Below, piece by piece: positions 9,880 through 20,976 of a DNA stretch of 64,000 bases. Within the stretch, counting starts at the first letter, position 1. Each line of letters begins with the position of its first letter. Both the position numbers and the translations under genes were made by a program. Below the pieces are notes generated by a model that saw only the letters and a program-made list of their open reading frames with translations, was not told the origin of the DNA and searched no databases. This DNA is from Clostridiales bacterium (GTDB lineage: Bacteria; Bacillota; Clostridia; Christensenellales; DTU072): contig DUUO01000005.1 of the NCBI GenBank assembly GCA_012841525.1, positions 1-64,000 on the forward strand, in the 5' to 3' direction.

Positions 9880-11130
9880 ATGAACAAAATAATAAAATTT
9901 AATAGTGGATTGAGACTTGTTTTACAAAACATTCCATATTCTCGTGCAGTTGCAATTGGAGTTACTGTTGGAGTCGGTAGCTCATTTGAAAATAGAAGCA
10001 GCAATGGCCTTTCGCATTTTACTGAACATATGTTATTTAAGGGAACTAAAAACAAAAATGCTTTTGAAATTGTTAATTATTTAGAGATGGTAGGCGTAAA
10101 TATTAATGCTTTTACTACTAAAGAGCAAACAATGTATTATACATTATCTTCATTTGAGCATATTAAAGATTGTCTTGAAATTTTATCAGATATTTTTTTC
10201 AATTCAGTTTTTGATGAAAAAGAAATAGAAAAAGAAAAAGGTGTTATTATTGAAGAAATAAATTCGGACTTAGATAGTGCTGTAACTGTTTGCATTAATA
10301 ATATTTCAAAAGCATACTATGGTAATAAAAATTATGGATTAAAAATTTTAGGCACTAGTGAAAAAATTAAAGAATATAAACGTAATGATTTTTTAGATTT
10401 TATAGACAAATTTTATACTTCAGATAATGTGGTTATTTCAATAGCGGGAAAGTTAGATGAAAATGAAGCAATAGATCTTGTTGATAAATATTTTAACCAA
10501 GTTTTTGACAATCGGAAACAAACAAAAATACATAAAGATATAGAATTTAAATTTAATTCAAAAGTATTTATAAAAAATACCAAGCAATCAAATATTGCTA
10601 TTGCATTTCCAACTTATAGTGCTATGGAAAATAGTCATGTAAGATCAATGTTTAATTATCTAACTACTGGGGCTATGTCATCTAGATTATTTCAAAAAAT
10701 AAGAGAAGAGTTAGGGCTAGTCTATGACATTGCTTTTTTTTCTCAAACATATACAGAGTGTGGCAACATAGTTTTACATTTAGGAACCAGCAATAATCTT
10801 GCAACGAAAGCGTTGGAGAATATAAGAGAAGAGTTGGATAAAATTAAATCTTATGGTTTTACTGATGACGAAGTAAAAATGGGTAAAGAACAGTTGAAAT
10901 TAAAAGTTGCACTCATGCAAGAGCAAGCAATGTCAGTTATGCGTACAAATTCACGAATGGTTTCATTATTTAATAAGGGTTTAGACATAGATGAAGAGCT
11001 TAAAAATATTGATGACATAAAACCAATGGACTTGCTTAATTATGCAAAAACATATATTGACTACAATAAAATGGCAAGCTCTTATGTTGGAAGCGATCCC
11101 AATTTAGATATTTTGAAAAGCTTCAAATAA
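9880..11130 (+). CDS. M16 family zinc peptidase (insulinase/processing-peptidase type)
   Basis: HFTEHMLFKGT (HxxEH) with downstream E; ORF track start 9856 lies within the promoter, so ATG 9880 is preferred. Confidence 0.92.
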   Translation: MNKIIKFNSGLRLVLQNIPYSRAVAIGVTVGVGSSFENRSSNGLSHFTEHMLFKGTKNKNAFEIVNYLEMVGVNINAFTTKEQTMYYTLSSFEHIKDCLEILSDIFFNSVFDEKEIEKEKGVIIEEINSDLDSAVTVCINNISKAYYGNKNYGLKILGTSEKIKEYKRNDFLDFIDKFYTSDNVVISIAGKLDENEAIDLVDKYFNQVFDNRKQTKIHKDIEFKFNSKVFIKNTKQSNIAIAFPTYSAMENSHVRSMFNYLTTGAMSSRLFQKIREELGLVYDIAFFSQTYTECGNIVLHLGTSNNLATKALENIREELDKIKSYGFTDDEVKMGKEQLKLKVALMQEQAMSVMRTNSRMVSLFNKGLDIDEELKNIDDIKPMDLLNYAKTYIDYNKMASSYVGSDPNLDILKSFK

Positions 11131-11344
11131 AATCGAGTAACACTATAAAATCGAAAAACAACATTATTTAAGTTTATGTCTTAAATCAAGTACAAACATA
11201 TTGCTTTGCAGATTATTGTGTATTTAAAACAAGAAGAAAAAAAGATTTTATTTCAATAAAATTTTAGTTTTTGTGTTAAAATGTTATATAATTAAATAAT
11301 ACATAGATTTTGAATAAAACATAAAAAACAAAAAGGATTAAATT

Positions 11345-14300
11345 TTGAAAAAAGAAAAACAACTAAAAACAAAAAAAGATGATATAAGGCTAATTGTTAA
11401 TTTTATTCTATTAGGCCTATCTTTATTAACCATAATACTTTTGCTTTTTAAAACTACCAGGAGTTTTATTTATGGTGTTTTTGGATATTCAATATATGTA
11501 TATATTCCCTCAACGGTTATATATTTAGTTTTATCTTTTACAGGCTGGATTAAAAAATTTAATTCAAAAAATTTAATATTAATTAGTTTGTTAATATTAT
11601 CAATAATATCTACGATTCATGTTGCAACTAGTAAAAGCATAATTAAAGACTCAAGCTTATCATATATTATGGAACCTTATTTTTTGGCAAACACACCAGG
11701 CGGATTAATGATGTCATTGCTTTCTTATGTATTTGTCGCAATATCTAGAGATTATGGTTTCGTTTTAACCTGTGTTTTTATTTTAATGTCTATTATACTT
11801 TTAATGACTATTTACCCATTAATTTTAATGATTGGTAGAGGCTCAAAAGGAGATAAAAAAGTTTGTATAAAAACAAATTCTATGCCTTCTACTGAAAACA
11901 CTAAGAACAATAACTACGATAATGATGAACAGATATTAGTTTATGGTAATGAATTTTCGGGTCCTGAACAGGAGAGTTTGGCGTACCAAACTTTATTTAA
12001 TAATAGCAATACACAACAAGATAATGGGAAAGAAAATCTCTTTGGATCGCTGACATCCGCTGAAGATGTTAGAGCTAAAGCAAATAGTGAAAGTGCTAAG
12101 ATTCTATTTTCAAATAAGGATGTTGAAAAAACTGAAAGCACAAAAGAAACATCTTTCAAAATTTTAGATAACTTAGAACAAGAAAAAGTTGATGGCTTGT
12201 CTGATGAAAGACCAAGAAGTGGTGAAGATATTTTGTTTGGAAATTTTTCAAATGAAAGTCAAATTAATAATAATAGTTTTTCATTTGATGTGGAAGAAAA
12301 ACCAAAAGATTTAAATACATTGTTTGGTAATGGACAAGAAAATACTTCAGAAGATTTTGAAGAAAAAAAACAAACCAAATTATCTGCCTTGGAATACATT
12401 AAAAAGCCATACGATGAAGATGAGCGTGAAGAATATATTAAGACTACTTTAGGTATTGGAAATTTATCAAGGAATAAAAATACAAGTCAATATTCAAATG
12501 GCAGTGGCAATCCAAGTGATACGAAAAAATCAGGTGTTTTACCAAATAAAAATAATAATGAATTTAGTGTTGAGCAAACATCATTTTACGACTTAATGAA
12601 CGAGGATAATAATCAAAATTCAGCAAATAATAAAGGCTTAAACACAAATAGCGATACCAATAAAAATGGTGCTAATAATAACAAAACATTTAACAATGGG
12701 TCTTTAGAACAAACATTTACAAAAAATGTCAACGACAATCAAACTAATGTTTTAAATACTGATATAATACAAAATAACTTGAATGATAAAGAAAACATTG
12801 AAAAGCTCAATCAAGAAAATAAAACTAGTGTTGAAGATGAAAATATAAAAGAACCATTATGGAAGAAAAGATTAAGAGAAAAACAGGAAATAGAAACCAC
12901 TCAACAAATGTCTTTAGATGAACATCTAGAAAGCATAAAAGAAAGAGAAAAGTCTGAAGTAGCTGTTGAAAAACCAAAAGAAAGAATTATAATAAAAAGA
13001 AAATATTCTCCACCACCAATTTCTTTATTGGAAAAACATGATGAAAATTTTTCTACCCAACCTGAAGATTACGAATTTAGAAAGGCAAGAATAGAACAAA
13101 CCATGGCAGAGTTTGATGTCCCTGCGACAATAATTGGAGCAAAACAAGGTCCTACATTTACTCGCTATGAATTAGCACTTGGTGAAGGCTATAAAATAGC
13201 AAAACTCACGCAACTTACTGATAATTTAAAAATGAGATTAGAGGTAAGAAATATGAGATTACTTGCTCCAATTGGTGGGAAAAATGCTTTTGGCTTAGAG
13301 ATACCGAATAAAAAGAGATTAACTGTAGGTTTAAGAGAAATTATTGAAAGTCCAAGATTTTCAAAACAGACAAATGGCATTGATTTATGTTTTGGTATGA
13401 CAAATGATGGCGATAAATATATTGCTGATCTTACTAAAATGCCTCATATGCTTGTGGCAGGTTCGAGTGGCTCTGGAAAAAGTGTGTTTTTAAATGCTTT
13501 AATTGTCAGTATATTGTATAAATATTCTCCTGAAGATGTACGTATGATTTTAATTGATCCAAAAAGGGTTGAATTGAATAAATATAAAGGTATTCCACAT
13601 TTATTAATTCCAGATACAATTAAAGAATATCATGAAGCAGTAAACGCTCTAAAAATGCTAGTAAAAGAAATGGTCGATCGATACAAAATTTTAGAAGAAG
13701 CAAGTTGTGCAAATATATCTGAATATAATCAAAGATATCCAGATAAAAAAATGCACAAAATAGTTTTAGTAGTTGATGAAATGGCAGATTTAATGATGCA
13801 AAATAAAGACTCAACAGAGTTTGAAGAAAGTGTCGTTAGAATAGCACAACTAGCAAGAGCTGCTGGCATTCATATGATTTTAGCAACTCAAAGACCTGTT
13901 GTTGAAGTTATTACTGGTTTGATTAAAAGTAACATTACTGCAAGAGTTGCATTTACTGTTACAAATGGTCGCGATAGTAGCATAATATTAGATGAAACAG
14001 GAGCTGAAGAATTATTGGGTATGGGCGATATGTTGTTTTCATCACCTTCAACTGGAGGTCTTGTAAGAATGCAAAGTGCTTATCTTAGCTCTCAAGAAAT
14101 AATGTCTATTTGTAATTATATTCGTGAAAATAATGTGGCAGAATTTGATGAAGAAATTACGAAAAAAATTGCTCATAATCCAAGTGATGATATTGTTGTG
14201 GAGCAAACTGCGAGCGAAAGGGCTGAAGAAAGAAAAATGCAAAGGCTAGAAAGTGATGAAGAACTAGCAATAGAGGTTTTAAAATATTTTATTATGAGAG

Positions 14301-14482
14301 GAAATGGGTCTATTTCAGGGGCACAAACTAAATTTAATATAGGTTATGTAAAAGCAAAAAGAATAGTAGAAATGCTTGGAGAAAGAGGCTATTTAGGATC
14401 TGAAACAAAAGGTTCAACCCCAAGAACAGTAGAAATTACTTTGGAAGAACTTGAACATTTAATCGAAACGGACACTTTTTAA
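11345..14482 (+). CDS. ftsK: DNA translocase FtsK/SpoIIIE
   Basis: N-terminal TM helices, Walker A GSSGSGKS, LVVDEMADLMM, ATQRPVVEVITGLIKSN, C-terminal gamma domain; TTG start. Confidence 0.95.
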   Translation: MKKEKQLKTKKDDIRLIVNFILLGLSLLTIILLLFKTTRSFIYGVFGYSIYVYIPSTVIYLVLSFTGWIKKFNSKNLILISLLILSIISTIHVATSKSIIKDSSLSYIMEPYFLANTPGGLMMSLLSYVFVAISRDYGFVLTCVFILMSIILLMTIYPLILMIGRGSKGDKKVCIKTNSMPSTENTKNNNYDNDEQILVYGNEFSGPEQESLAYQTLFNNSNTQQDNGKENLFGSLTSAEDVRAKANSESAKILFSNKDVEKTESTKETSFKILDNLEQEKVDGLSDERPRSGEDILFGNFSNESQINNNSFSFDVEEKPKDLNTLFGNGQENTSEDFEEKKQTKLSALEYIKKPYDEDEREEYIKTTLGIGNLSRNKNTSQYSNGSGNPSDTKKSGVLPNKNNNEFSVEQTSFYDLMNEDNNQNSANNKGLNTNSDTNKNGANNNKTFNNGSLEQTFTKNVNDNQTNVLNTDIIQNNLNDKENIEKLNQENKTSVEDENIKEPLWKKRLREKQEIETTQQMSLDEHLESIKEREKSEVAVEKPKERIIIKRKYSPPPISLLEKHDENFSTQPEDYEFRKARIEQTMAEFDVPATIIGAKQGPTFTRYELALGEGYKIAKLTQLTDNLKMRLEVRNMRLLAPIGGKNAFGLEIPNKKRLTVGLREIIESPRFSKQTNGIDLCFGMTNDGDKYIADLTKMPHMLVAGSSGSGKSVFLNALIVSILYKYSPEDVRMILIDPKRVELNKYKGIPHLLIPDTIKEYHEAVNALKMLVKEMVDRYKILEEASCANISEYNQRYPDKKMHKIVLVVDEMADLMMQNKDSTEFEESVVRIAQLARAAGIHMILATQRPVVEVITGLIKSNITARVAFTVTNGRDSSIILDETGAEELLGMGDMLFSSPSTGGLVRMQSAYLSSQEIMSICNYIRENNVAEFDEEITKKIAHNPSDDIVVEQTASERAEERKMQRLESDEELAIEVLKYFIMRGNGSISGAQTKFNIGYVKAKRIVEMLGERGYLGSETKGSTPRTVEITLEELEHLIETDTF

Positions 14483-14484
14483 AA

Positions 14485-15816
14485 ATGAATATAGGGCTTA
14501 TATCTTTGGGCTGTGACAAGAATCGTGTTGACAGTGAAAAAGTTTTGTATTATTTAAAAGAAAATGGTTTTAACATAACTAATGATTTAAATAATGCAGA
14601 TGCTTTAATTATTAACACATGTGCCTTTATAGATGAAGCAAAAGAAGAAAGCATTTCAGTAATTTTAGATTCTATAGAAATTCAGAAAAAAAATAACATA
14701 AAAATTGTTTTAATTGGCTGTTTAGCCAGCAGATATTTTGAAGTTTTAAAAAAAGAATTTCCAACAATAAACATAGTTTGTTTAGATAGGTATGAAAATA
14801 TCTTAGAAGTTTTACAAAATGAAAATCCAGTTTTCTTATCATGTAATAATAAAAGCCTAAAATATGAAAAAACCAGTTTTGATTTGGTGAACATTGGAAG
14901 AGTTTCAACTACACCAAAACATATTGGGTACTTAAAAATTGCAGATGGATGTGATAATTTTTGTTCATATTGTGCTATTCCATTTATAAGAGGAAGATAT
15001 CGCTCAATTCCACTTGAAATATTAATAGAAGAGGCCAAATTTTTACAAAATAGTGGAGTTAAAGAGCTTATGATTATTGCTCAAGATACAACAAAATATG
15101 GAATTGATATATATGGTGAATATAAATTAAGAGATTTATTAAATGAATTAATTAAATTGAATTTTTGGAAGATTAAAATATTGTATGCCTATCCAGAATT
15201 AATTGATGATAAATTAATTAAATTTATTTCTGAAAATGAAAAAATTGCTAAATATATTGATATGCCTATACAACATATTAATGATGATTTGCTAAAATCG
15301 ATGAATAGAAAAATTACAAAAAAGGAAATAATTTCAAAGCTTAGAATGATTAAATCGATAAATCCTAATATTGCCATTAGAAGTAGTTTTATTGTAGGTT
15401 ATCCTGGTGAGAACAAAGCAAAGTTTTTAGAATTATATGAATTTATTGAAGAAGGCTTAATTCAGCATTTGGGTGTTTTTAAATATTCGCGAGAAGAAGG
15501 GACAAAAGCATATAACTTGAAGCCTCAAGTTTCAACAAAAGTAAAAGGTGAAAGATATGAGGCTATTTATCAAACGCAGTACAAAAATGTTATAAATAAA
15601 AACAAACAATTGATAGGCTTAAAAAAGCAAGTTATTATTGATGATTTTGATGAAGATACGGATTGTTATGTTGGTAGATTTGAGCAACAATGCTTCGATG
15701 TCGATAATGTTGTATATGTTAAAAATAATGAAACTATAAAATTAAATGAAGGAGATATTATAGATGTTGTAATAGATGATGCAGACTTTGATTTTTATGC
15801 TTCTCTTGCATGTTAA
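14485..15816 (+). CDS. rimO: Ribosomal protein S12 methylthiotransferase
   Basis: SLGCDKNRVDSE and radical-SAM CxxxCxxC (CDNFCSYCAIP). Confidence 0.95.
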   Translation: MNIGLISLGCDKNRVDSEKVLYYLKENGFNITNDLNNADALIINTCAFIDEAKEESISVILDSIEIQKKNNIKIVLIGCLASRYFEVLKKEFPTINIVCLDRYENILEVLQNENPVFLSCNNKSLKYEKTSFDLVNIGRVSTTPKHIGYLKIADGCDNFCSYCAIPFIRGRYRSIPLEILIEEAKFLQNSGVKELMIIAQDTTKYGIDIYGEYKLRDLLNELIKLNFWKIKILYAYPELIDDKLIKFISENEKIAKYIDMPIQHINDDLLKSMNRKITKKEIISKLRMIKSINPNIAIRSSFIVGYPGENKAKFLELYEFIEEGLIQHLGVFKYSREEGTKAYNLKPQVSTKVKGERYEAIYQTQYKNVINKNKQLIGLKKQVIIDDFDEDTDCYVGRFEQQCFDVDNVVYVKNNETIKLNEGDIIDVVIDDADFDFYASLAC

Positions 15817-15892
15817 AGCGTATTATAGATTAATATATAATACATAGTATCAACCTGTATTTTATTAGTAAAAATTGATTATGAGGGACACA

Positions 15893-16561
15893 ATGAATAT
15901 ATTTAAATTATGTGAATATCCAGAAAAGATAATAGAATTGTTAAACGATAATTTTCAAGGCTTGGATTATGAACTAAACTTTGATGGTTTAGATTGCAAA
16001 TTATCAATTTACAATGCCAGCGAAGATGATATAGATGGAGTTGTAAATTTATTTAGCAATGTTATATATTCTGATGAAGATGAAAGTTTAGCAAAATGTG
16101 CTATTAATTTACTATATGAAAATAATATTAATGTTGCGGTTGCAGAAAGTTGCACTGGCGGAATGCTTGCATCAATGTTTATTGATGTTCCTGGAAGCTC
16201 TGAAGTTTTTTATGAAGGATTAGTTACATATTCAAATGCGTCAAAAATTGATCGCCTTTCTGTAGCTATAGATACAATTTCTGATTTTGGTGCAGTTAGC
16301 AGAGAAACATCTCTTGAAATGGCGCAAGGCTTATTGCAAGATGGCGTCATAATTGGAATTTCGACAACTGGTATAGCAGGACCACAAGGTGGAAGTGAAG
16401 AGAAGCCTGTTGGCACTGTATATATAACAGTTGCAGATATAGATGCGTTTACAACCAAAAAATATATTTTTAGTGGCAGCAGAAATGAAATAAGAAAATA
16501 TGCAGCTCAAAAAGCAATTTTTCAATTAGTTGAATTTTTAATTAAAAACTATAAAGTTTAA
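15893..16561 (+). CDS. CinA-like nicotinamide-nucleotide amidase lacking the N-terminal MoCF domain
   Basis: AESCTGGMLAS, GVVTYSN-like and GIAGPQGGSEEKPVGTV motifs. ATG 15893 follows GAGGGA. Confidence 0.85.
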   Translation: MNIFKLCEYPEKIIELLNDNFQGLDYELNFDGLDCKLSIYNASEDDIDGVVNLFSNVIYSDEDESLAKCAINLLYENNINVAVAESCTGGMLASMFIDVPGSSEVFYEGLVTYSNASKIDRLSVAIDTISDFGAVSRETSLEMAQGLLQDGVIIGISTTGIAGPQGGSEEKPVGTVYITVADIDAFTTKKYIFSGSRNEIRKYAAQKAIFQLVEFLIKNYKV

Positions 16562-16691
16562 ATATCAAAACAAATTTTTTTAATTAATATGATGAGTAAA
16601 TTTAAAAATAACTGTTATTAAGTTAACTTATAGTCTAAAAGGTTTTGTATTAAGTTGTATTTTGTTTGATGTCTTTAATGACTATAAAATA

Positions 16692-17510
16692 TCAAAGATT
16701 AAAGCAATGGCACTCAATTGGCGATACATATCTAAAGGATTCAGCGTTAAATCGTAATCTTTTTATTCCATTTTTTTTGCTTGATATTTTAATGAAAAGT
16801 GATAACAATTGAAAATTGTCATATTTATCAATTTTTTGATTAACTTGACTTTCATGAATTTTTAGGGCAGCAAGTTGCTTGTTTATATGTCTTTTTCTTA
16901 GTTTTATATAGAAATTTGGTTTTCGAGTAAAATAATATGCTACACCTTTTAAATTATTGTATGGTAAAAGATTATATTTTTTTGCAAATAAAATATTGCC
17001 AGAATTTATTGCAGAGAATTGAACTGCCTTTGCGGTCTTAATGTGATCTTGGTGATATTCATTTTTAAGATCAGGGTCAGGAGCGAAAATTAAATCAGGC
17101 GCAATTTCTGTTATTTTTTTGTATAACTCAACATTTATATCATTTTGCGAATAAAGTCCACCATCATTAAATGGCAAACAACTAATAGATTCAATGCCTA
17201 AAAATTCTGCTGCTTTTTTTGCTTCATAATTTCTAGTTTTTGCAATTGCTTCCTCGGTTAAAGTTTCATCATCTGTACCCATTCTTCCATCAGTTGCAAT
17301 AATAAAGTGTATTTCTATGCCAAGTTCTTTAAGTTTTGCAACAGTTCCTCCAGCAGCAATTTCAATATCGTCAGGATGCGGACCAACAAATATAACTTTT
17401 TTAATGTCTTTTAACTTTGGTTTTTTTGTCAAAATAGAAACAATTAATTTTGTAATACACATATTTACCTCACATAGCTTGATTTTACACATTAATTTGT
17501 GTCCTTTCAA
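16692..17510 (-). CDS. PIG-L (LmbE-like) family deacetylase
   Basis: VGPHPDDIEIAAGG motif, YHQDH. Confidence 0.85.
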   Translation of the reverse strand: MKGHKLMCKIKLCEVNMCITKLIVSILTKKPKLKDIKKVIFVGPHPDDIEIAAGGTVAKLKELGIEIHFIIATDGRMGTDDETLTEEAIAKTRNYEAKKAAEFLGIESISCLPFNDGGLYSQNDINVELYKKITEIAPDLIFAPDPDLKNEYHQDHIKTAKAVQFSAINSGNILFAKKYNLLPYNNLKGVAYYFTRKPNFYIKLRKRHINKQLAALKIHESQVNQKIDKYDNFQLLSLFIKISSKKNGIKRLRFNAESFRYVSPIECHCFNL

Positions 17511-17799
17511 GTATGAAAACGCTTCAAAGTCTTTTTTTAAGATTTATTTCATATTTTTTGTTTTATGATTAATTATAATAATCAAAATTATTTGCAAATT
17601 AGCATAACTTTTTCAACTTAAAAAATTTATAATGTTTAAATATATTTTAAAATTGATATATTATTTATAATGTATACAATAAAAAAATGAATTATTTCTA
17701 AAAAAGCAAATATTTTTGATTAATTTTTTTAGATTTTGTCATTTGTTATCCGAATATAGGACTTTCGACAAAATTATTAAAAGATTTTTAATTTTAATG

Positions 17800-17828
17800 T
17801 TGACTTAAATTTAAATTTAATATATTAT
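17800..17828 (+). promoter_or_regulatory. Sigma-A promoter of recA
   Basis: TTGACT, 17-bp spacer, TATTAT. Confidence 0.75.
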
Positions 17829-17905
17829 TAATATGTAGATTATATTTTATGTTTATGTGCCTTAAAACGAACATAAAATAAAGCATTTTGTATGAGAGGT
17901 GTATT

Positions 17906-18886
17906 ATGGAAGATAAAAAAATGGAAGCTTTGAAAAAGGTATTAGCACAAATTGAAAAAGATTTTGGTAAAGGTTCAATTATTAATATGGCAAGTAAACA
18001 AGCCGAAAAGCCTGATGTTATACCAACTGGCTGTTTAGCATTAGATAAAGCACTTGGAATAGGGGGATACCCTAAGGGGCGAATAATAGAAATTTTTGGT
18101 CCTGAAAGTTCAGGTAAAACCACATTAGCACTCCACGCTATTGCTGAAGCACAAAAGTTAGGTGGAATAGTTGCTTTTATTGATGCAGAGCATGCTCTTG
18201 ATCCAATTTATGCAGCAAACTTAGGAGTTGACTTAGAAAAATTATATGTTTCACAACCTGATAATGGCGAACAAGCACTAGATATAGTAGAAGAACTTGT
18301 TGGAAGTGGCTCAATTGATTTAATTGTTGTAGACAGTGTTGCTGCATTAACTCCAAAAGCCGAAATTGATGGTGAAATGGGTGAATCACATATGGGATTG
18401 CAAGCAAGATTAATGTCTCAAGCGACAAGAAAATTAACAGGAATTATCGGGAAGACAAAAACTTGTATTATTTTTATTAATCAACTTAGAGAAAAAGTTG
18501 GTGTCGTTTTTGGAAGTCCAGAAGTAACAACAGGTGGAAAGGCACTAAAATTTTACAGCTCAATAAGAATTGATGTTAGAAAAGGAGAGTCAATAAAAGA
18601 GGGGGCAGATTTTATTGGCAATAGGACTAAAATAAAAGTTGTTAAAAACAAGCTTGCTGCACCTTTTAAAACTGCTGAAGTAGATTTAATATTTGGAAAA
18701 GGTTTAGTTCCACTAAATTGCTTATTGGATATGAGCGTTGAATTAGATCTAATACAAAAAGCAGGTTCATGGTACAGGTATGAAGGAGAACAAATAGGTC
18801 AAGGAAAAGAAAAAGCTATTCAATATTTGCAAGACAATCCAGCTTTAGTTGAAGAACTCAATGAAAAAGTGAAAGCAACGTTTTAA
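17906..18886 (+). CDS. recA: Recombinase A
   Basis: GPESSGKTT Walker [26 protein letters not shown] 17906 follows AGAGGTG. Confidence 0.97.
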   Translation: MEDKKMEALKKVLAQIEKDFGKGSIINMASKQAEKPDVIPTGCLALDKALGIGGYPKGRIIEIFGPESSGKTTLALHAIAEAQKLGGIVAFIDAEHALDPIYAANLGVDLEKLYVSQPDNGEQALDIVEELVGSGSIDLIVVDSVAALTPKAEIDGEMGESHMGLQARLMSQATRKLTGIIGKTKTCIIFINQLREKVGVVFGSPEVTTGGKALKFYSSIRIDVRKGESIKEGADFIGNRTKIKVVKNKLAAPFKTAEVDLIFGKGLVPLNCLLDMSVELDLIQKAGSWYRYEGEQIGQGKEKAIQYLQDNPALVEELNEKVKATF

Positions 18887-19000
18887 TAATTAATCGTTAT
18901 TCTAAAACTGAATAGATTTGATTGACCGTAAATTTTAGGTGTATTTTATATAAGAAATTAAATAATTTAATTATGAGAGTAGTGTTTTTAGTCATAATTA

Positions 19001-19029
19001 TTGACTTAAAAAGCATTACTCTTTATAAT
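19001..19029 (+). promoter_or_regulatory. Sigma-A promoter of rny
   Basis: TTGACT (19001-19006), 17-bp spacer, TATAAT (19024-19029). Confidence 0.8.
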
Positions 19030-19148
19030 CGTAAATAGCGATGTTATTCAGAGAAGTATTAAATTTTAGAGCAAATTTTTAGGTTTGTGAAATTATAAAA
19101 ATATACTGAATTATAAATCGAAATTTGAAAACTAAATAGGAGGTAACT

Positions 19149-20753
19149 ATGTTAAGCAATATTAACATTGCATTGGCTAGTTCTTCTTTACCAAATTACG
19201 CTGTAGTATTGTTGACTTTAATTCCTGCACTACTAGTAGGATGTGTTATAGGTTATTTTGGATACAGAGCTTTATTGAAAAGGCGCCAAATTGATGCAAA
19301 TGTGGAATATAACAAAGTAGTTGAAGACGCTAGGCAAGAAGCAGAAAATTTACGTAAAGATGCATTAGTAGATGCTAAACAAGAACGAATTAGATTACGT
19401 GATGAATTCGACAAGGAGATAAAAGATAGACGTTTAGAGTTTCAAAAAACTGAATCTAGACTAATACAAAAAGAAGAGCAACTTGAAAAAAGAACTGAAA
19501 TTTTAGAAAAAAGAATTGAAGACGCTGAACAGATAAAACAAGACAATGAAAAAATTCAAGAGAAATTAAAAATTATGCAAAATGAATTATCTGTTCGTCA
19601 CGAAAAAATGATAGAGGAACTTGAAAATGTTTCTAACATGAGTAGGGATGATGCTAAAAATCTGTTAATTAATGAAATGAAAGACGAGGCAAAAGCAGAA
19701 GCCTTAAATATGATTAAACAGATTGAACAAGAAGCAAAAAATGAAGGTGATAAAAAAGCACGAGAAATAGTGGCACTTGCCATTCAAAGATGTGCAGTTG
19801 ATCAAGCCTCCGAAACAACAGTTTCAGTAGTAGCATTACCAAATGATGAGATGAAAGGTCGCATTATTGGAAGAGTTGGTAGAAATATCAAAGCATTGGA
19901 AAGTGCGACAGGTGTGGATGTAATTATTGATGATACACCAGACGTTGTTACTTTGGCAGGGTTTGATCCCGTAAGGCGAGAAATTGCTAGAATAACGCTA
20001 AATAGGCTAATTGCTGACGGAAGAATTCATCCTGGTAGAATAGAAGAAGTTGCTGAAAAAGTTAGAAAAGAAATGGATGCTGAAATCAAAGAAGCAGGAG
20101 AAAATGCAACATATGACACTGGTGTTTATGGTTTACATCCTGAAATTGTTAAACTTTTAGGAAGAATGAAATATAGAACCAGTTATGGTCAAAATGTTTT
20201 GCAGCATTCCATGGAAGTTTCATATCTTGCAGGATTATTAGCAGCAGAACTTGGTGCTGATGTTAAACTTGCTAAAAGGGCAGGACTTTTGCATGATTTA
20301 GGAAAATCTGTTGATTACGAATATGAGGGCACACACGTACAAATAGGTATGGAACTTGCTAAAAAATATAAAGAGTCTGACAAGGTCGTTAATGCAATTG
20401 GTGCACACCATGGAGATATTGAGCCACAAACTATTGAAGCAATTTTAGTACAATCTGCTGACGCCATCAGTGGTTCAAGACCAGGAGCTCGTAGAGAAAG
20501 CCTAGACCTATATATAAAGAGATTGGAAAATCTTGAAAGCTTAGCAAACTCATTTGATGGAGTTGAACAATCATTTGCTATTCAAGCTGGAAGAGAAATT
20601 AGAGTAATAGTAAAACCAGAACAAGTAGATGATGTAAAAGCCGAATATTTAGCAAAGGATATAGCAAAAAAACTTGAAGAAGAACTAGAGTATCCTGGGC
20701 AAATAAAGGTCAATGTTATTCGTGAAGTTCGCAAAGTTGAGTATGCGAAGTAA
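19149..20753 (+). CDS. rny: Ribonuclease Y
   Basis: N-terminal TM, long coiled coil, KH domain [17 protein letters not shown] domain LLHDLGK. Confidence 0.97.
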   Translation: MLSNINIALASSSLPNYAVVLLTLIPALLVGCVIGYFGYRALLKRRQIDANVEYNKVVEDARQEAENLRKDALVDAKQERIRLRDEFDKEIKDRRLEFQKTESRLIQKEEQLEKRTEILEKRIEDAEQIKQDNEKIQEKLKIMQNELSVRHEKMIEELENVSNMSRDDAKNLLINEMKDEAKAEALNMIKQIEQEAKNEGDKKAREIVALAIQRCAVDQASETTVSVVALPNDEMKGRIIGRVGRNIKALESATGVDVIIDDTPDVVTLAGFDPVRREIARITLNRLIADGRIHPGRIEEVAEKVRKEMDAEIKEAGENATYDTGVYGLHPEIVKLLGRMKYRTSYGQNVLQHSMEVSYLAGLLAAELGADVKLAKRAGLLHDLGKSVDYEYEGTHVQIGMELAKKYKESDKVVNAIGAHHGDIEPQTIEAILVQSADAISGSRPGARRESLDLYIKRLENLESLANSFDGVEQSFAIQAGREIRVIVKPEQVDDVKAEYLAKDIAKKLEEELEYPGQIKVNVIREVRKVEYAK

Positions 20754-20789
20754 AATAAAATGCTAAAATATATTAAAAAATAAAATCAA

Positions 20790-20831
20790 AAATACCAGAA
20801 ATGACTAGTTTATATTTCTGGTATTTTGTTA
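20790..20831 (+). terminator. Intrinsic terminator of rny
   Basis: AATACCAGAAAT / ATTTCTGGTATT stem, then TTGTT. Confidence 0.75.
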
Positions 20832-20976
20832 TTATGTTAGTTTTTTATTTGTGTTATGTATGTTTAAATATTAGTTTAATATAATTAACAAAATGAGTTT
20901 GCTTTTATAGTATTTAAATCGTAGTATTAAAGATAAGATTTTTATATATCTAATATTTTATAAAGGAATGAAAAAT

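Noticed and set aside
17843-17880. recA leader stem ATGTT/AACAT as another copy of the leader motif
   Set aside because: Shares only the AT-rich outer core; the 16-nt interior has no inner hairpin or AAUYYAAA strand.
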